DNA of 46,108 nucleotides from an uncultured Bacilli bacterium (GCA_934086255.1 CAKOIB010000001.1:1-46108), one strand, 5' to 3'; numbered from the stretch's first letter, positions 32,583 through 41,734 are shown. Numbers and translations are program-made. Notes: generated by a model from the letters alone, not told the origin.

Positions 32583-33188
32583 ATGGATAATAACATTGTA
32601 TCATTAAGACAATTTATAAACAATAAAGACAATTATGCTTATAAAGCACAAACTTTTTGCCGTCTAATGAAAATAGTATGTGATGCTATAGAAAAAGAAA
32701 CAAGATCATTAGTCAGAATTAACCTAGATGAAATAAAAATAAATACATCAACCGGAGAAATAATTCTATCAGACCACCTATTTGCAACCTCAGATAAGAC
32801 AATCGCCGGAGTAAACACAGGAGTAAGCCTAATGGCAGAACGTAAAAGCTCATTTGAACACAAAAGAATATCATTTGCCCTTATGGTACTAGGGTGGTAT
32901 GTAAATGAAGACCATAGTGCTGTATTCAATGATCTAATGGTATTAGAAAACTTTAACGACTATATGAGTAAAGTTCCAAACTGGTTACAAGATTATTTTA
33001 TAAGCATATTCCTAAGAATGGACTATACTAAATCATTCTCAGATTATTATAAAGATAACTTTATAGATAAAGTAAAAAACGACGTAAAAACATCACTTGA
33101 ACCATATCATCTAAACGATGAACAAATGAAAAAAATAACATCAGTAATAGTTAAAAAAACACAAAGAATAATGAAAGGTGGGGAATAA
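32583..33188 (+). CDS. Unknown protein, possibly a divergent pseudokinase-like C-lobe
   Basis: 201 residues, soluble. No family is firmly recognised. The middle resembles a kinase lobe. VRINLDEIKINTSTGEIILSD imitates the N-I-L-(x)n-G-x-I-x-L-x-D run that precedes DFG (here DHL), FEHKRISFALMVLGWYV imitates the D-x-Y-S-L-G-x-x-L helix, and PNWLQDYFISIFLRMDYTKSF imitates the last helix with its terminal Arg-Phe. Lys/Asp catalytic residues and the N-lobe are missing, so it would be non-catalytic. This is a low-confidence reading. It is followed after one base by a gene for a tail-anchored protein, suggesting a membrane-linked pair. SD AAGGAG before ATG 32583. Confidence 0.6.
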   Translation: MDNNIVSLRQFINNKDNYAYKAQTFCRLMKIVCDAIEKETRSLVRINLDEIKINTSTGEIILSDHLFATSDKTIAGVNTGVSLMAERKSSFEHKRISFALMVLGWYVNEDHSAVFNDLMVLENFNDYMSKVPNWLQDYFISIFLRMDYTKSFSDYYKDNFIDKVKNDVKTSLEPYHLNDEQMKKITSVIVKKTQRIMKGGE

Positions 33189-33189
33189 T

Positions 33190-33582
33190 ATGAATAAAAA
33201 TCTTTTTGATTTTGCAGAAGACAAATTCTTAGAAAACATCCCCACAGTCATAACAAGCGTAAAAAAGTCACTTGACCAAGTAAATCAATCACAATATCAA
33301 TTCCAAAATCAAACAAATGAATACTCAGGAAGTACAATGGAACAAACTCAAGAAAAACAACTAGTAAAATCAAGACAATTAAACTCAAATCAAGCAGTAA
33401 GACCAGTAATAAATAATGAACAACCAACATACAACAATTATCCAAATTATTCAAACTATCAAACAACTCAAGGAGGATATACTAATCAAAATGGTCTATC
33501 AACAATATTAACACTATCAGTAACACTCCTACTAATAGTGCTAGTATTCGCAGTAACATTCTTTATAATAAAATTCACATAA
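33190..33582 (+). CDS. Tail-anchored membrane protein, Gln/Asn/Tyr-rich, unknown function
   Basis: 130 residues from ATG 33190 (an in-frame GTG at 33178 overlaps the SD region AAAGGTGGGG). A short N-terminal helix-like section (NLFDFAEDKFLENIPTVITSVKKSL) is followed by a low-complexity Gln/Asn/Tyr linker (about 40-100) and one C-terminal membrane helix (about 108-128) with almost nothing after it. Tail-anchor topology would place the soluble part in the cytoplasm, near the product of the preceding gene. No family recognised. Confidence 0.7.
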   Translation: MNKNLFDFAEDKFLENIPTVITSVKKSLDQVNQSQYQFQNQTNEYSGSTMEQTQEKQLVKSRQLNSNQAVRPVINNEQPTYNNYPNYSNYQTTQGGYTNQNGLSTILTLSVTLLLIVLVFAVTFFIIKFT

Positions 33583-33603
33583 GATGCTAGACATCTTTTT
33601 TTC
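33581..33603 (+). terminator. Intrinsic terminator
   Basis: AAGATG (33581-33586) and CATCTT (33592-33597) around CTAGA, then a T-tract; begins within the stop codon. Confidence 0.82.
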
Positions 33604-33616
33604 TACAAAAAACGAG

Positions 33617-33645
33617 TTTATCAAAACAAATATTTGTGATATAAT
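33617..33645 (+). promoter_or_regulatory. Promoter for uvrA with internal palindrome
   Basis: TTTATC (33617-33622), 17-bp spacer, TATAAT (33640-33645), TGA extension. A perfect 12-bp palindrome ACAAATATTTGT (33626-33637) fills the spacer and may be an operator. Confidence 0.7.
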
Positions 33646-33667
33646 AAATGAGTCAGGAGTGATATAT

Positions 33668-36475
33668 ATGGATAAAATAATAATAAAAGGAGCAAGAGAA
33701 AACAATTTAAAAAACATAAATCTTGAACTACCTAAAAATAAACTAATAGTAATGACCGGTGTCTCAGGAAGTGGAAAATCTTCCCTTGCTTTTGATACAA
33801 TTTGTGCCGAGGGAGAAAGAAGATATCTAGAAAGTCTGTCATCATACGCAAGACAATTTCTTGGATCAGCAGAAAAACCAGACGTAGACTCAATCGAAGG
33901 ACTATCTCCAACTATATCAATAGATCAAAAAACAACCAATAAAAATCCTCGTTCAACCGTAGGAACAGTAACAGAACTTTATGACTATTTAAGACTTTTA
34001 TTTGCAAGAATTGGTACTCCATACTGTCCAACTCATAACATTCCAATAAAAAATCAAAGCATCGAAGAAATGACTAACAAAGTAATGGAATTAGAAAGTC
34101 AAACTAAAATAATAATTGAAAGTCCAGTAATCGAAGGTAAGAAAGGTACACATAAAGATTTACTCGAAGACCTAAGAAAAGATGGATATGTAAGAGTAAT
34201 TATAGATGATAATCAATATGACCTGTCCGAAGAAATACAACTAGATAAAAATAAAAAACATAATATTAACGTTATAATTGATAGATTAGTTCTAAAAGAA
34301 GAAATAAAATCAAGACTATATGAATCAATAGAAAATGCGTGCAAACTATCTCATGGAAAAGTAGTAATAGATGTTCTAGGAAAAGAAAAACTATTATTTT
34401 CAGAAAACTTTGCCTGTCCTCATTGCGACTTCTCATTAAAAGAACTAGAACCAAGAATATTCAGTTTCAATGCCCCATATGGAGCATGCCCAGAATGTAA
34501 AGGGCTCGGAGTAAAACTTGTAATAGACAAAGACTTAATCATGCCAGATAAAGACAAAAGCATTCTAGAGGGAGGAATTGTAACCCTTGGAGACGATACC
34601 GAAGGACTAAACTTCAAAAAATTAGAAATAGTTTGTAAACACTACAACATTGATCTATCTAAACCTATAAAAAAACTAACAAAAGAAGAATTAGATATCA
34701 TTCTTTATGGAACAGACGAAGTAATACACTTCAATTACAGCAGTAAAAGCGGAAATACATTCAATAACTACGCTACATTCGAAGGAATAATAACCAATTT
34801 AGAAAGAAGATACTTAGAAACTACTAGTACTTGGATAAGAGAATGGTTAGAAAACTACATGATTGAATTACCATGTCCAATTTGTAAAGGATCAAGACTA
34901 AAAAAAGAAATACTATCAGTTTTGATTAACAATAAAAATATATATGAGTTAACACAACTAAGCATAAGAGACCTATACAACTTTCTAGAAAATATAAAAC
35001 TAACAAAAGAACAAGAACAAATATCAAAACTATTAATAAAAGAAATAAAAGATAGATTAACCTTCTTAATAAATGTTGGATTAGACTACTTAACATTAGA
35101 TAGAATGGCAGGCTCACTATCCGGAGGAGAATCACAAAGGATAAGACTAGCAACCCAAATAGGCACAAGACTAACCGGAGTTTTATACGTTCTAGATGAA
35201 CCAAGCATTGGCCTACATCAAAGAGACAATGATAAACTAATAGATGCCATGCTTGAAATGAGAGACTTAGGAAATACCTTAATAGTCGTAGAACACGATA
35301 CTGACACCATGAAAAAAGCTGACTTTCTAGTGGACATCGGGCCAGTCGCCGGTGAAAAAGGAGGATACTTAGTGTCAAGTGGAACACCACAAGAGGTTGC
35401 AAACGACGAAAATAGTTTAACTGGTAGATATTTAAGTGGCAAAGAATGTATTGAGACACCAAAAACAAGAAGGAAAGGAATAAAAAAAGAACTAAAAGTA
35501 ATCGGAGCTAAAGAAAATAACCTAAAAAATATAAGTGTAAACTTTCCACTCGGAGTATTTACCTGTGTAACCGGAGTATCAGGAAGTGGTAAATCAACTC
35601 TAGTAAACGAAATACTATATAAGACAATAGCAAATAATCTTTATCCAACAAAAGAAAAACCAGGCAAAGTAAAAGAAGTAAAAGGACTAGAAAACATAGA
35701 CAAAGTAGTTTATATATCACAATCACCAATAGGAAGAACACCAAGAAGTAACCCAGCAACATACACCGGAGTATTCGATGAAATAAGAGATCTATTTGCA
35801 ACAACCAAAGAAGCAAAAATGTTAGGATACGATAAAAGTAGATTCTCATTCAATGTAAAAGGTGGAAGATGTGAAGCATGCCGCGGTGACGGAGTTAAAA
35901 AAATAGAAATGCACTTTCTACCAGATGTTTATGTACCATGTGAAATATGCCATGGAAAAAGGTATAATACAGAAAGCTTAAAAATAAAATTTAAAGGTAA
36001 AAATATTCATGACGTACTAGAAATGAGAGTATCCGAAGCATTAGAATTCTTCGACAACATTCCAAAACTAAAAAGAAAACTAGAAGTCTTAGAAAGCGTA
36101 GGTTTAGGATACATAAAACTAGGACAACCAGCACCAACTCTATCCGGAGGAGAAGCATCACGTGTTAAACTAGCAAAAGAATTACAAAAAAAGCCAACTG
36201 GTAAAACTCTATTTATTATGGATGAGCCAACAACAGGTCTACACACCCATGATATTAAAAAACTACTTGCCATAATAAACAAAATAGTGGATAATAAAGA
36301 TACAGTAATTGTAATTGAACATAACCTTGATTTAATAAAAACAGCAGATTACATAATTGACCTAGGTCCAGAAGGAGGAAAAGAAGGCGGTACAGTAATA
36401 GCAACAGGAACACCTGAACAAATAGCACAAGTAAAAGAATCCTATACTGGCCAATACCTTAAAAAATACTTATAA
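33668..36475 (+). CDS. uvrA: UvrABC system protein A
   Basis: 935 residues. Dimeric ABC-type ATPase that recognises distorted DNA and loads UvrB. ATPase I: Walker A GVSGSGKSS, zinc module CPHCDFSLKELE...CPECKGLG, signature LSGGESQRIRLATQ, DEPSIGLHQRD. ATPase II: GVSGSGKST, zinc module CEACRGDGVKKIEMHFLPDV...CEICHGKRYN, signature LSGGEASRVKLAKEL, DEPTTGLHTHD. Start is ATG 33668 with AGGAGTG upstream; the longer open frame begins inside the terminator. First gene of uvrA-lgt-trxB. Confidence 0.97.
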   Translation: MDKIIIKGARENNLKNINLELPKNKLIVMTGVSGSGKSSLAFDTICAEGERRYLESLSSYARQFLGSAEKPDVDSIEGLSPTISIDQKTTNKNPRSTVGTVTELYDYLRLLFARIGTPYCPTHNIPIKNQSIEEMTNKVMELESQTKIIIESPVIEGKKGTHKDLLEDLRKDGYVRVIIDDNQYDLSEEIQLDKNKKHNINVIIDRLVLKEEIKSRLYESIENACKLSHGKVVIDVLGKEKLLFSENFACPHCDFSLKELEPRIFSFNAPYGACPECKGLGVKLVIDKDLIMPDKDKSILEGGIVTLGDDTEGLNFKKLEIVCKHYNIDLSKPIKKLTKEELDIILYGTDEVIHFNYSSKSGNTFNNYATFEGIITNLERRYLETTSTWIREWLENYMIELPCPICKGSRLKKEILSVLINNKNIYELTQLSIRDLYNFLENIKLTKEQEQISKLLIKEIKDRLTFLINVGLDYLTLDRMAGSLSGGESQRIRLATQIGTRLTGVLYVLDEPSIGLHQRDNDKLIDAMLEMRDLGNTLIVVEHDTDTMKKADFLVDIGPVAGEKGGYLVSSGTPQEVANDENSLTGRYLSGKECIETPKTRRKGIKKELKVIGAKENNLKNISVNFPLGVFTCVTGVSGSGKSTLVNEILYKTIANNLYPTKEKPGKVKEVKGLENIDKVVYISQSPIGRTPRSNPATYTGVFDEIRDLFATTKEAKMLGYDKSRFSFNVKGGRCEACRGDGVKKIEMHFLPDVYVPCEICHGKRYNTESLKIKFKGKNIHDVLEMRVSEALEFFDNIPKLKRKLEVLESVGLGYIKLGQPAPTLSGGEASRVKLAKELQKKPTGKTLFIMDEPTTGLHTHDIKKLLAIINKIVDNKDTVIVIEHNLDLIKTADYIIDLGPEGGKEGGTVIATGTPEQIAQVKESYTGQYLKKYL

Positions 36476-36486
36476 GGGGGAATAAA

Positions 36487-37293
36487 ATGAATCCTATAGC
36501 AATATCACTTGGTCCAATAAAAATATACTGGTACTCCATAATAATACTACTTGCCATAATATTAGCCTCAAAAGTACTATTTAAACAAGCAAAAAAACAA
36601 AATATAAAAGAAGAATTTCTAACTAACTTAATATTCTATGGAGTTCTATGGGGAATACTCGGAGCAAGACTATACTACGTTTTATTCAATCTTAAATACT
36701 ATCTCCAAAATCCAATAGAAATAATAGAAATATATAACGGAGGACTAGCAATCCACGGAGGAATAATCGCCGGAGCAATATTCTTTATATACTACTCAAA
36801 AAAGAATAAAATAAACTTCTTAAAAATATTCGACCTAACAGCACCAGCCTTAATGCTAGGACAAGCAATAGGAAGATGGGGTAACTTCATAAATCAAGAA
36901 GCTCATGGACCAGCAGTTCTAAAACAAACACTAGAAAACCTTCCAATACCAAATTTTGTAATAAAAGGAATGAATATAAATGGTACATATTATCATCCAA
37001 CATTCTATTATGAATCAGTTTGGAACTTTCTAGGATTCATACTCTTAATAATATTAAGAAAAAAACTAAAACTAAAAACAGGACAACTAACAGGAATATA
37101 CTTTGTTTGGTACAGTATTGCAAGATTTTTAATTGAATCATTAAGAACAGATTCATTAATGCTTGGACCAATAAAAATAGCACAAGCTGTATCAATAATC
37201 TTATTCTTACTAGGATTATACTTAATATTTAGAAAAACAAAAGATACAAGAACAAATAGAAACAAAGAAAGGAATGATATAAATGAAAACTGA
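36487..37293 (+). CDS. lgt: Prolipoprotein diacylglyceryl transferase
   Basis: 268 residues, about seven membrane helices. Lgt moves diacylglycerol from phosphatidylglycerol to the lipobox Cys of prolipoproteins. Present: IKIYWYSIIILLAI start, YGVLWGILGARLYYVLFN, YNGGLAIHGGIIAG and the Lgt signature GRWGNFINQEAHG with the essential Arg/Asn/Glu. Its substrates probably include the 543 product. SD AAGGGGG before ATG 36487; the last 11 bases overlap trxB. Confidence 0.95.
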   Translation: MNPIAISLGPIKIYWYSIIILLAIILASKVLFKQAKKQNIKEEFLTNLIFYGVLWGILGARLYYVLFNLKYYLQNPIEIIEIYNGGLAIHGGIIAGAIFFIYYSKKNKINFLKIFDLTAPALMLGQAIGRWGNFINQEAHGPAVLKQTLENLPIPNFVIKGMNINGTYYHPTFYYESVWNFLGFILLIILRKKLKLKTGQLTGIYFVWYSIARFLIESLRTDSLMLGPIKIAQAVSIILFLLGLYLIFRKTKDTRTNRNKERNDINEN

Positions 37294-38194
37294 TTATGAT
37301 GTAATAGTAATAGGAATGGGGCCTGCTGGAATAACCGCAGCCATCTATTTAAAAAGAGCAAACCTAAACTGCTTAATAATAGAAAAAAATGCACCCGGAG
37401 GATTATTAAACAAAACATCAACAGTAGAAAACTATCCTGGAATAATCCAAATAACTGGACCAGACCTTGCTTATAAATTCTATGAACAACTAAACGCTCA
37501 ACAAATACCACAAAAATTTGAAGAAGTAAAAGAAGTTATTGATGTTAATGACTATAAAAAAGTTGTAACCAATAAAGGAGAATACAGTGCTAAAAAAGTA
37601 ATAATTGCTATAGGAAGAGAACCTAAAAAACTAAAAAATACAAACGAAGAAAGACTCGAAGGAAAAGGAATAAGCTTCTGTTCATTATGTGATGGTGCCT
37701 TATATAAAAACGAAGAAGTATCAATCATCGGCGGAGGAAACAGTGCTCTAGAAGAAGCTCTATATCTATCAGATATCTGTAAAAAAGTAACAATAATAAA
37801 CAAAAGCAACTCTCTAAAAGGAGATTCTATTCTAATAGATAAAGTAAATGATAAAGAAAACATCGAAGTAATAAATAACAGTGAAGTAAAAGAATTCCAC
37901 GGAGAAAATGAAAAACTAGAATACGTAACACTAAAAACAGATAAAGGGGATAAAGACTTATATGTAAAAGCATGTTTCATATTTATAGGATACGAACCCG
38001 CAACAAAATTCCTAAAAAATCTTGATATTTTAGACGAAAAAGGGTATATTAATGTAGATGAGGCAAGAAGAACCAAAATAAAAGGAATATACGCTGCCGG
38101 AGACATTGTCAAAAAAGAAGCATACCAAATCATAACAGCATCATCAGACGGAGCAATCGCCGCAGTATCTTGTATCAAAGACTTAATGAATTAG
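37283..38194 (+). CDS. trxB: Thioredoxin-reductase-like flavoprotein with altered NAD(P)H motif
   Basis: 303 residues. FAD site GMGPAGITAAIYLKRA (residues 11-26), redox pair Cys133-x-x-Cys136 in FCSLCDGALY, nucleotide site IIGGGNSALEEALYLS, and the C-terminal FAD segment GIYAAGDI. In NADPH-dependent enzymes the second domain carries HRRxxxRA; here the equivalent stretch is INKSNSLKGD (about 172-181), so the 2'-phosphate-binding Arg residues are missing. It may use NADH or another donor, such as ferredoxin. Overlaps lgt by 11 bases with SD AAAGGAATG. Confidence 0.88.
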   Translation: MKTDYDVIVIGMGPAGITAAIYLKRANLNCLIIEKNAPGGLLNKTSTVENYPGIIQITGPDLAYKFYEQLNAQQIPQKFEEVKEVIDVNDYKKVVTNKGEYSAKKVIIAIGREPKKLKNTNEERLEGKGISFCSLCDGALYKNEEVSIIGGGNSALEEALYLSDICKKVTIINKSNSLKGDSILIDKVNDKENIEVINNSEVKEFHGENEKLEYVTLKTDKGDKDLYVKACFIFIGYEPATKFLKNLDILDEKGYINVDEARRTKIKGIYAAGDIVKKEAYQIITASSDGAIAAVSCIKDLMN

Positions 38195-38204
38195 AGGTGA
38201 TAAA

Positions 38205-38309
38205 TTGAAACTAAACAATCATGGTTGGGGAATGATGGTATTCCTATTACTAGTATTTGTGCTATTAATGGTTCTATTTATCGCAGTAAGTGGAATAAGT
38301 GCATTATAA
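38205..38309 (+). CDS. 34-residue single-helix membrane peptide
   Basis: TTG 38205 has a very good SD, AGAGGTGA (38193-38200), 10 bases after trxB. The peptide begins with a short polar end (KLNNHGWG) and then one continuous hydrophobic helix (MMVFLLLVFVLLMVLFIAVSG) with a short tail. The strong SD and clean membrane-helix content argue that it is translated. It may modulate a membrane partner or be a small toxin-like or stress peptide; no function can be assigned. It is too short for usual gene finders. Confidence 0.55.
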   Translation: MKLNNHGWGMMVFLLLVFVLLMVLFIAVSGISAL

Positions 38310-38313
38310 ACTA

Positions 38314-38342
38314 TTTAAAAACACAAAAAAATATGCTATAAT
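38314..38342 (+). promoter_or_regulatory. Promoter for T-box-valS
   Basis: TTTAAA (38314-38319), 17-bp spacer, TATAAT (38337-38342), TGC extension. Confidence 0.75.
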
Positions 38343-38359
38343 ATAAACATATTTCATAA

Positions 38360-38571
38360 ATCAATGACGAAGAGGAGTAAATTACTAAGTATTAAAGAGA
38401 GGTAGTGTAAGCTGAAAACTACTATACAAAGTAATCGAAGGTAGCTTCTGAGTAATTATTTGAAATTAGTAGAATAATTCGTACTTATGCGTTAAATAAG
38501 AATAAGGTAATATTATATTACAAAATAAGGTGGTACCACGAACATTTCGTCCTTTGGATGAGATGTTTTTT
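38360..38571 (+). promoter_or_regulatory. T-box riboswitch (tRNA-Val) upstream of valS
   Basis: Stem I elements AGAGAG and GTAGT/ACTAC with GCTGAAA, a candidate specifier GTA (Val) at 38441-38443 in GAAG-GTA-GCTTCTGAG, and the T-box AAGGTGGTACCACG (38527-38540). The terminator AACATTTCGTCC/GGATGAGATGTT (38541-38567, two wobble pairs, TTT loop) runs into six T. Fills the gap between the small peptide and valS. Confidence 0.9.
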
Positions 38572-38594
38572 AATTAAAAAAGGAAGTGTTTAAA

Positions 38595-41129
38595 ATGTTA
38601 GACAAAAAATACAATCATAAACAAGTAGAAGAATCAAAATATGAAACATGGTTAAAAAATGACTACTTTAAAAGCGGAGACTTAACTAAAGAACCATTCT
38701 GTATTGTAATACCTCCACCAAATGTAACAGGAAAATTACACCTTGGACATGCTTGGGATACGACAATACAAGACATTCTAATAAGATATAAAAGAATGCA
38801 AGGATATGACGCTTTATGGCTACCAGGAATGGATCATGCTGGAATAGCAACTCAAGCCAAAGTAGATAAAAAACTAAAAGAACAAGGAATAAATCCAAGA
38901 GAAATGGATAGGGAAGAATGGCTAAAAATTGCATGGGAATGGAAAAAAGAATACGCAGAAAACATTCATGCGCAATGGGCAAAACTAGGACTATCCCTAG
39001 ATTATTCTAAAGAAAGATTTACTCTTGATGAAGGACTATCAAATGCCGTTAAAAAAGTATTCGTAGATTTATATAACAAAGGATTAATCTATCGAGGAGA
39101 AAGAATAATAAACTGGGATCCTGAAGCATTAACAGCACTATCAAATGAAGAAGTAATCTATAAAGAAACAAAAGGAGCCTTCTACCATATAAAATACTAC
39201 ATCGAAGACGAAGATAACTATCTAGAAATAGCAACAACAAGACCAGAAACACTATTCGGAGACACCGCCGTAGCGGTAAACCCAAAAGATGAAAGATATA
39301 AAAAGTACATTGGTAAAAATGTAATATTACCAATTGTAAATAAAAAAATCCCCGTAGTAGCGGACCAACATGCTGACCCAGAATTCGGAACAGGAGTCGT
39401 AAAAATAACTCCAGCTCATGACCCTAACGACTTCGCAGTTGGAGAACGTCATAATCTAGAAAGAATCGTAGTCATAAATCCAAATGGAACAATGAACAAA
39501 AATGCCCTACAATATGAAGGACTAGATAGATTCGAATGCAGAAAGCAATTAGCAAAAGACTTAAAAGAACAAAATCTTTTAATCTCAGTCGAAGAAATAA
39601 CTCATAATGTAGGATACTCAGAAAGAACAGACGTAATGGTTGAACCTTACCTATCAAAGCAATGGTTTGTAAAAATGAGACCACTCGCAGATAGAGTATT
39701 AGAAAACCAACAAAATAAACAAACAAAAGTAAACTTCGTACCAGAAAGATACGAAAAAATAATGAATCACTGGATGGAAATAACTTACGATTGGTGCATA
39801 TCAAGACAACTATGGTGGGGTCATAAAATACCAGCATGGTACAAAGACGATGAAATATATGTTGGAATAAATCCACCACAAGAATCAGGTTGGACTCAAG
39901 ATGAAGACGTACTAGATACATGGTTTTCAAGCGCTCTATGGCCTTTTTCAACACTAGGATGGCCAGAAGACACAAAAGATCTAAATAGATACTATCCAAA
40001 CAATGTCCTAGTAACAGGATATGACATCATTCCATTCTGGGTAAATAGAATGACATTCCAAGGACTAGAATTCACAGGAAAAAGACCATTCAAAGACTGT
40101 CTAATTCACGGTCTAATAAGAGACAAACAAGGAAGAAAAATGTCCAAATCATTAGGAAACGGTGTAGATCCAATGGACGTTATAGAAAAATATGGAGCAG
40201 ATTCCTTAAGATACTTCCTAACAACAAACTCATCACCAGGAATGGATTTAAGATACGATGAAGAAAAAGTAGCATCGACATGGAACTTCATAAACAAACT
40301 ATGGAATGCATCAAGATTTGTTCTAATGAACATTGAAAACTTCAAAAAAGAAGACTATACATTAGAAAACTTAACAGAAATAGATAAATGGATATTGACA
40401 AAAACTAATAAAACAATAAAAGGAAAAACAGAAAATATGGATAAATATGAGTTCAATAACGTAGGTAACACTCTATATAAATACATATGGGAAGACTTCT
40501 GTGACAACTATATAGAACTATCTAAAAACAACTTAGAAAAAAACACAACAAAAACAGTCCTACTCGAAGTCCTAACAAACATAATCAAAATGCTACATCC
40601 ATTTATGCCATACGTAACCGAAGAAATCTATCAAATGCTACCAGTAAAAGATCAAGAAAGCATTGTAATAAGCAAATATCCTACATACAATAAAGAACAA
40701 ATATATGAAACCGAAGAAAAATTAATAGACAAGCTAATCGAAGATATAACAAGCATAAGAAATCTAAAAGTAGTAAACGAAATTACAAAAGATGCTAAAA
40801 TCAAAATAAATAGTAACTATGAAGAACTATATAAATTTGCACTAAAAATAAAAGACGATCAAATAACAAAAGAACAACCAACAGATACAAAAGAATACAA
40901 CTATAAAAGTGCAAACATCGAAATAACTTTCTATCAAAAAGGAAAAGAAATTAACAAAGAATTGTTAATATCAGAAATAGAAAAACTAAAACAATCAATA
41001 GAAAAAAGAACAAAGTTACTATCAAATGAAAATTATGTAAACAAAGCACCACAAAACGTTGTAGAACTAGATAGACAAAAACTAAAAGAAGAACAAGAAA
41101 AACTACTAAGTTTAGAAAAACAATTATAA
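38595..41129 (+). CDS. valS: Valyl-tRNA synthetase
   Basis: 844 residues, class I. HIGH-type PPPNVTGKLHLGHAWD, LWLPGMDHAGIATQ, the editing (CP1) domain with TTRPETLFGDTAVAV and GTGVVKITPAHDPNDF, the KMSKSLGNGVDP signature, and a C-terminal coiled coil (KEINKELLISEIEKLKQSIEK...VVELDRQKLKEEQEKL) typical of ValRS. Start ATG 38595 with AGGAAG; GTG 38586 overlaps the SD. T-box controlled; own terminator. Confidence 0.96.
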   Translation: MLDKKYNHKQVEESKYETWLKNDYFKSGDLTKEPFCIVIPPPNVTGKLHLGHAWDTTIQDILIRYKRMQGYDALWLPGMDHAGIATQAKVDKKLKEQGINPREMDREEWLKIAWEWKKEYAENIHAQWAKLGLSLDYSKERFTLDEGLSNAVKKVFVDLYNKGLIYRGERIINWDPEALTALSNEEVIYKETKGAFYHIKYYIEDEDNYLEIATTRPETLFGDTAVAVNPKDERYKKYIGKNVILPIVNKKIPVVADQHADPEFGTGVVKITPAHDPNDFAVGERHNLERIVVINPNGTMNKNALQYEGLDRFECRKQLAKDLKEQNLLISVEEITHNVGYSERTDVMVEPYLSKQWFVKMRPLADRVLENQQNKQTKVNFVPERYEKIMNHWMEITYDWCISRQLWWGHKIPAWYKDDEIYVGINPPQESGWTQDEDVLDTWFSSALWPFSTLGWPEDTKDLNRYYPNNVLVTGYDIIPFWVNRMTFQGLEFTGKRPFKDCLIHGLIRDKQGRKMSKSLGNGVDPMDVIEKYGADSLRYFLTTNSSPGMDLRYDEEKVASTWNFINKLWNASRFVLMNIENFKKEDYTLENLTEIDKWILTKTNKTIKGKTENMDKYEFNNVGNTLYKYIWEDFCDNYIELSKNNLEKNTTKTVLLEVLTNIIKMLHPFMPYVTEEIYQMLPVKDQESIVISKYPTYNKEQIYETEEKLIDKLIEDITSIRNLKVVNEITKDAKIKINSNYEELYKFALKIKDDQITKEQPTDTKEYNYKSANIEITFYQKGKEINKELLISEIEKLKQSIEKRTKLLSNENYVNKAPQNVVELDRQKLKEEQEKLLSLEKQL

Positions 41130-41149
41130 GAAGCAATTGCTTCTTTTTT
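41128..41149 (+). terminator. Intrinsic terminator overlapping valS stop
   Basis: AAGAAGC (41128-41134) pairs with GCTTCTT (41139-41145) around AATT, then T-tract; starts in the valS stop codon. Confidence 0.88.
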
Positions 41150-41199
41150 AATACTTTAATAAATAATAAAACAAAGAATATACTAGTAATGGTGATAAC

Positions 41200-41733
41200 A
41201 TGAATCTTAAAAAAATCAAAATAATTGGAACACTAACCATCTTTACACTAGCATTCCTTTATCATTTCCTATATGAATGGTTTCCTAATCCAATATTTAG
41301 CATTCTATTTCCTGTAAATGAAAGCATCTGGGAACATATGAAACTTTTATACACCGGAATACTTTCTTGGGGATTAATAGAAATAATACTTTTAAAGAAA
41401 AACAAAATAAACTATAACAATTATCCTTACCAACTATTCTTAACAGCATTTACTAGTATAATAATCTACCTGATTTTATATCTACCAATTTACAATCTAA
41501 TCGGAGAAAAACTAATAATAAGTATATCTTTATTATTTATAGTCATTCTACTAGAACAAATACTAAGTTACTATTTATTAAAACAAAAAAAAGAAACAGA
41601 TATCCTAGACAAAATATCAATAATTCTAATAATTCTCTTCTATATGATACTACTAAATCTAACATATGATCCTCCAAAAAATTATATATTCTATGATACC
41701 GTAGAAAATAAATATGGAATAAACATTAAATAA
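41200..41733 (+). CDS. Five-helix membrane protein, DUF6512-like
   Basis: 177 residues with about five to six hydrophobic helices. The second segment contains HFLYEWFPNPIFSILFPVNESIWEHMKLLYTG; the PVNESIWEH motif is the hallmark I associate with the DUF6512 family. Ends in a short polar tail with NLTYDPP. No enzymatic role known. SD GGTGAT before ATG 41200; a weak -10 TATACT lies at 41179-41184. Family name from memory, moderate certainty. Confidence 0.7.
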   Translation: MNLKKIKIIGTLTIFTLAFLYHFLYEWFPNPIFSILFPVNESIWEHMKLLYTGILSWGLIEIILLKKNKINYNNYPYQLFLTAFTSIIIYLILYLPIYNLIGEKLIISISLLFIVILLEQILSYYLLKQKKETDILDKISIILIILFYMILLNLTYDPPKNYIFYDTVENKYGINIK

Positions 41734-41734
41734 C

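Noticed and set aside
33584..33667. N-terminal extension of UvrA
   Set aside because: The extra 28 codons start inside a terminator and cover the uvrA promoter.
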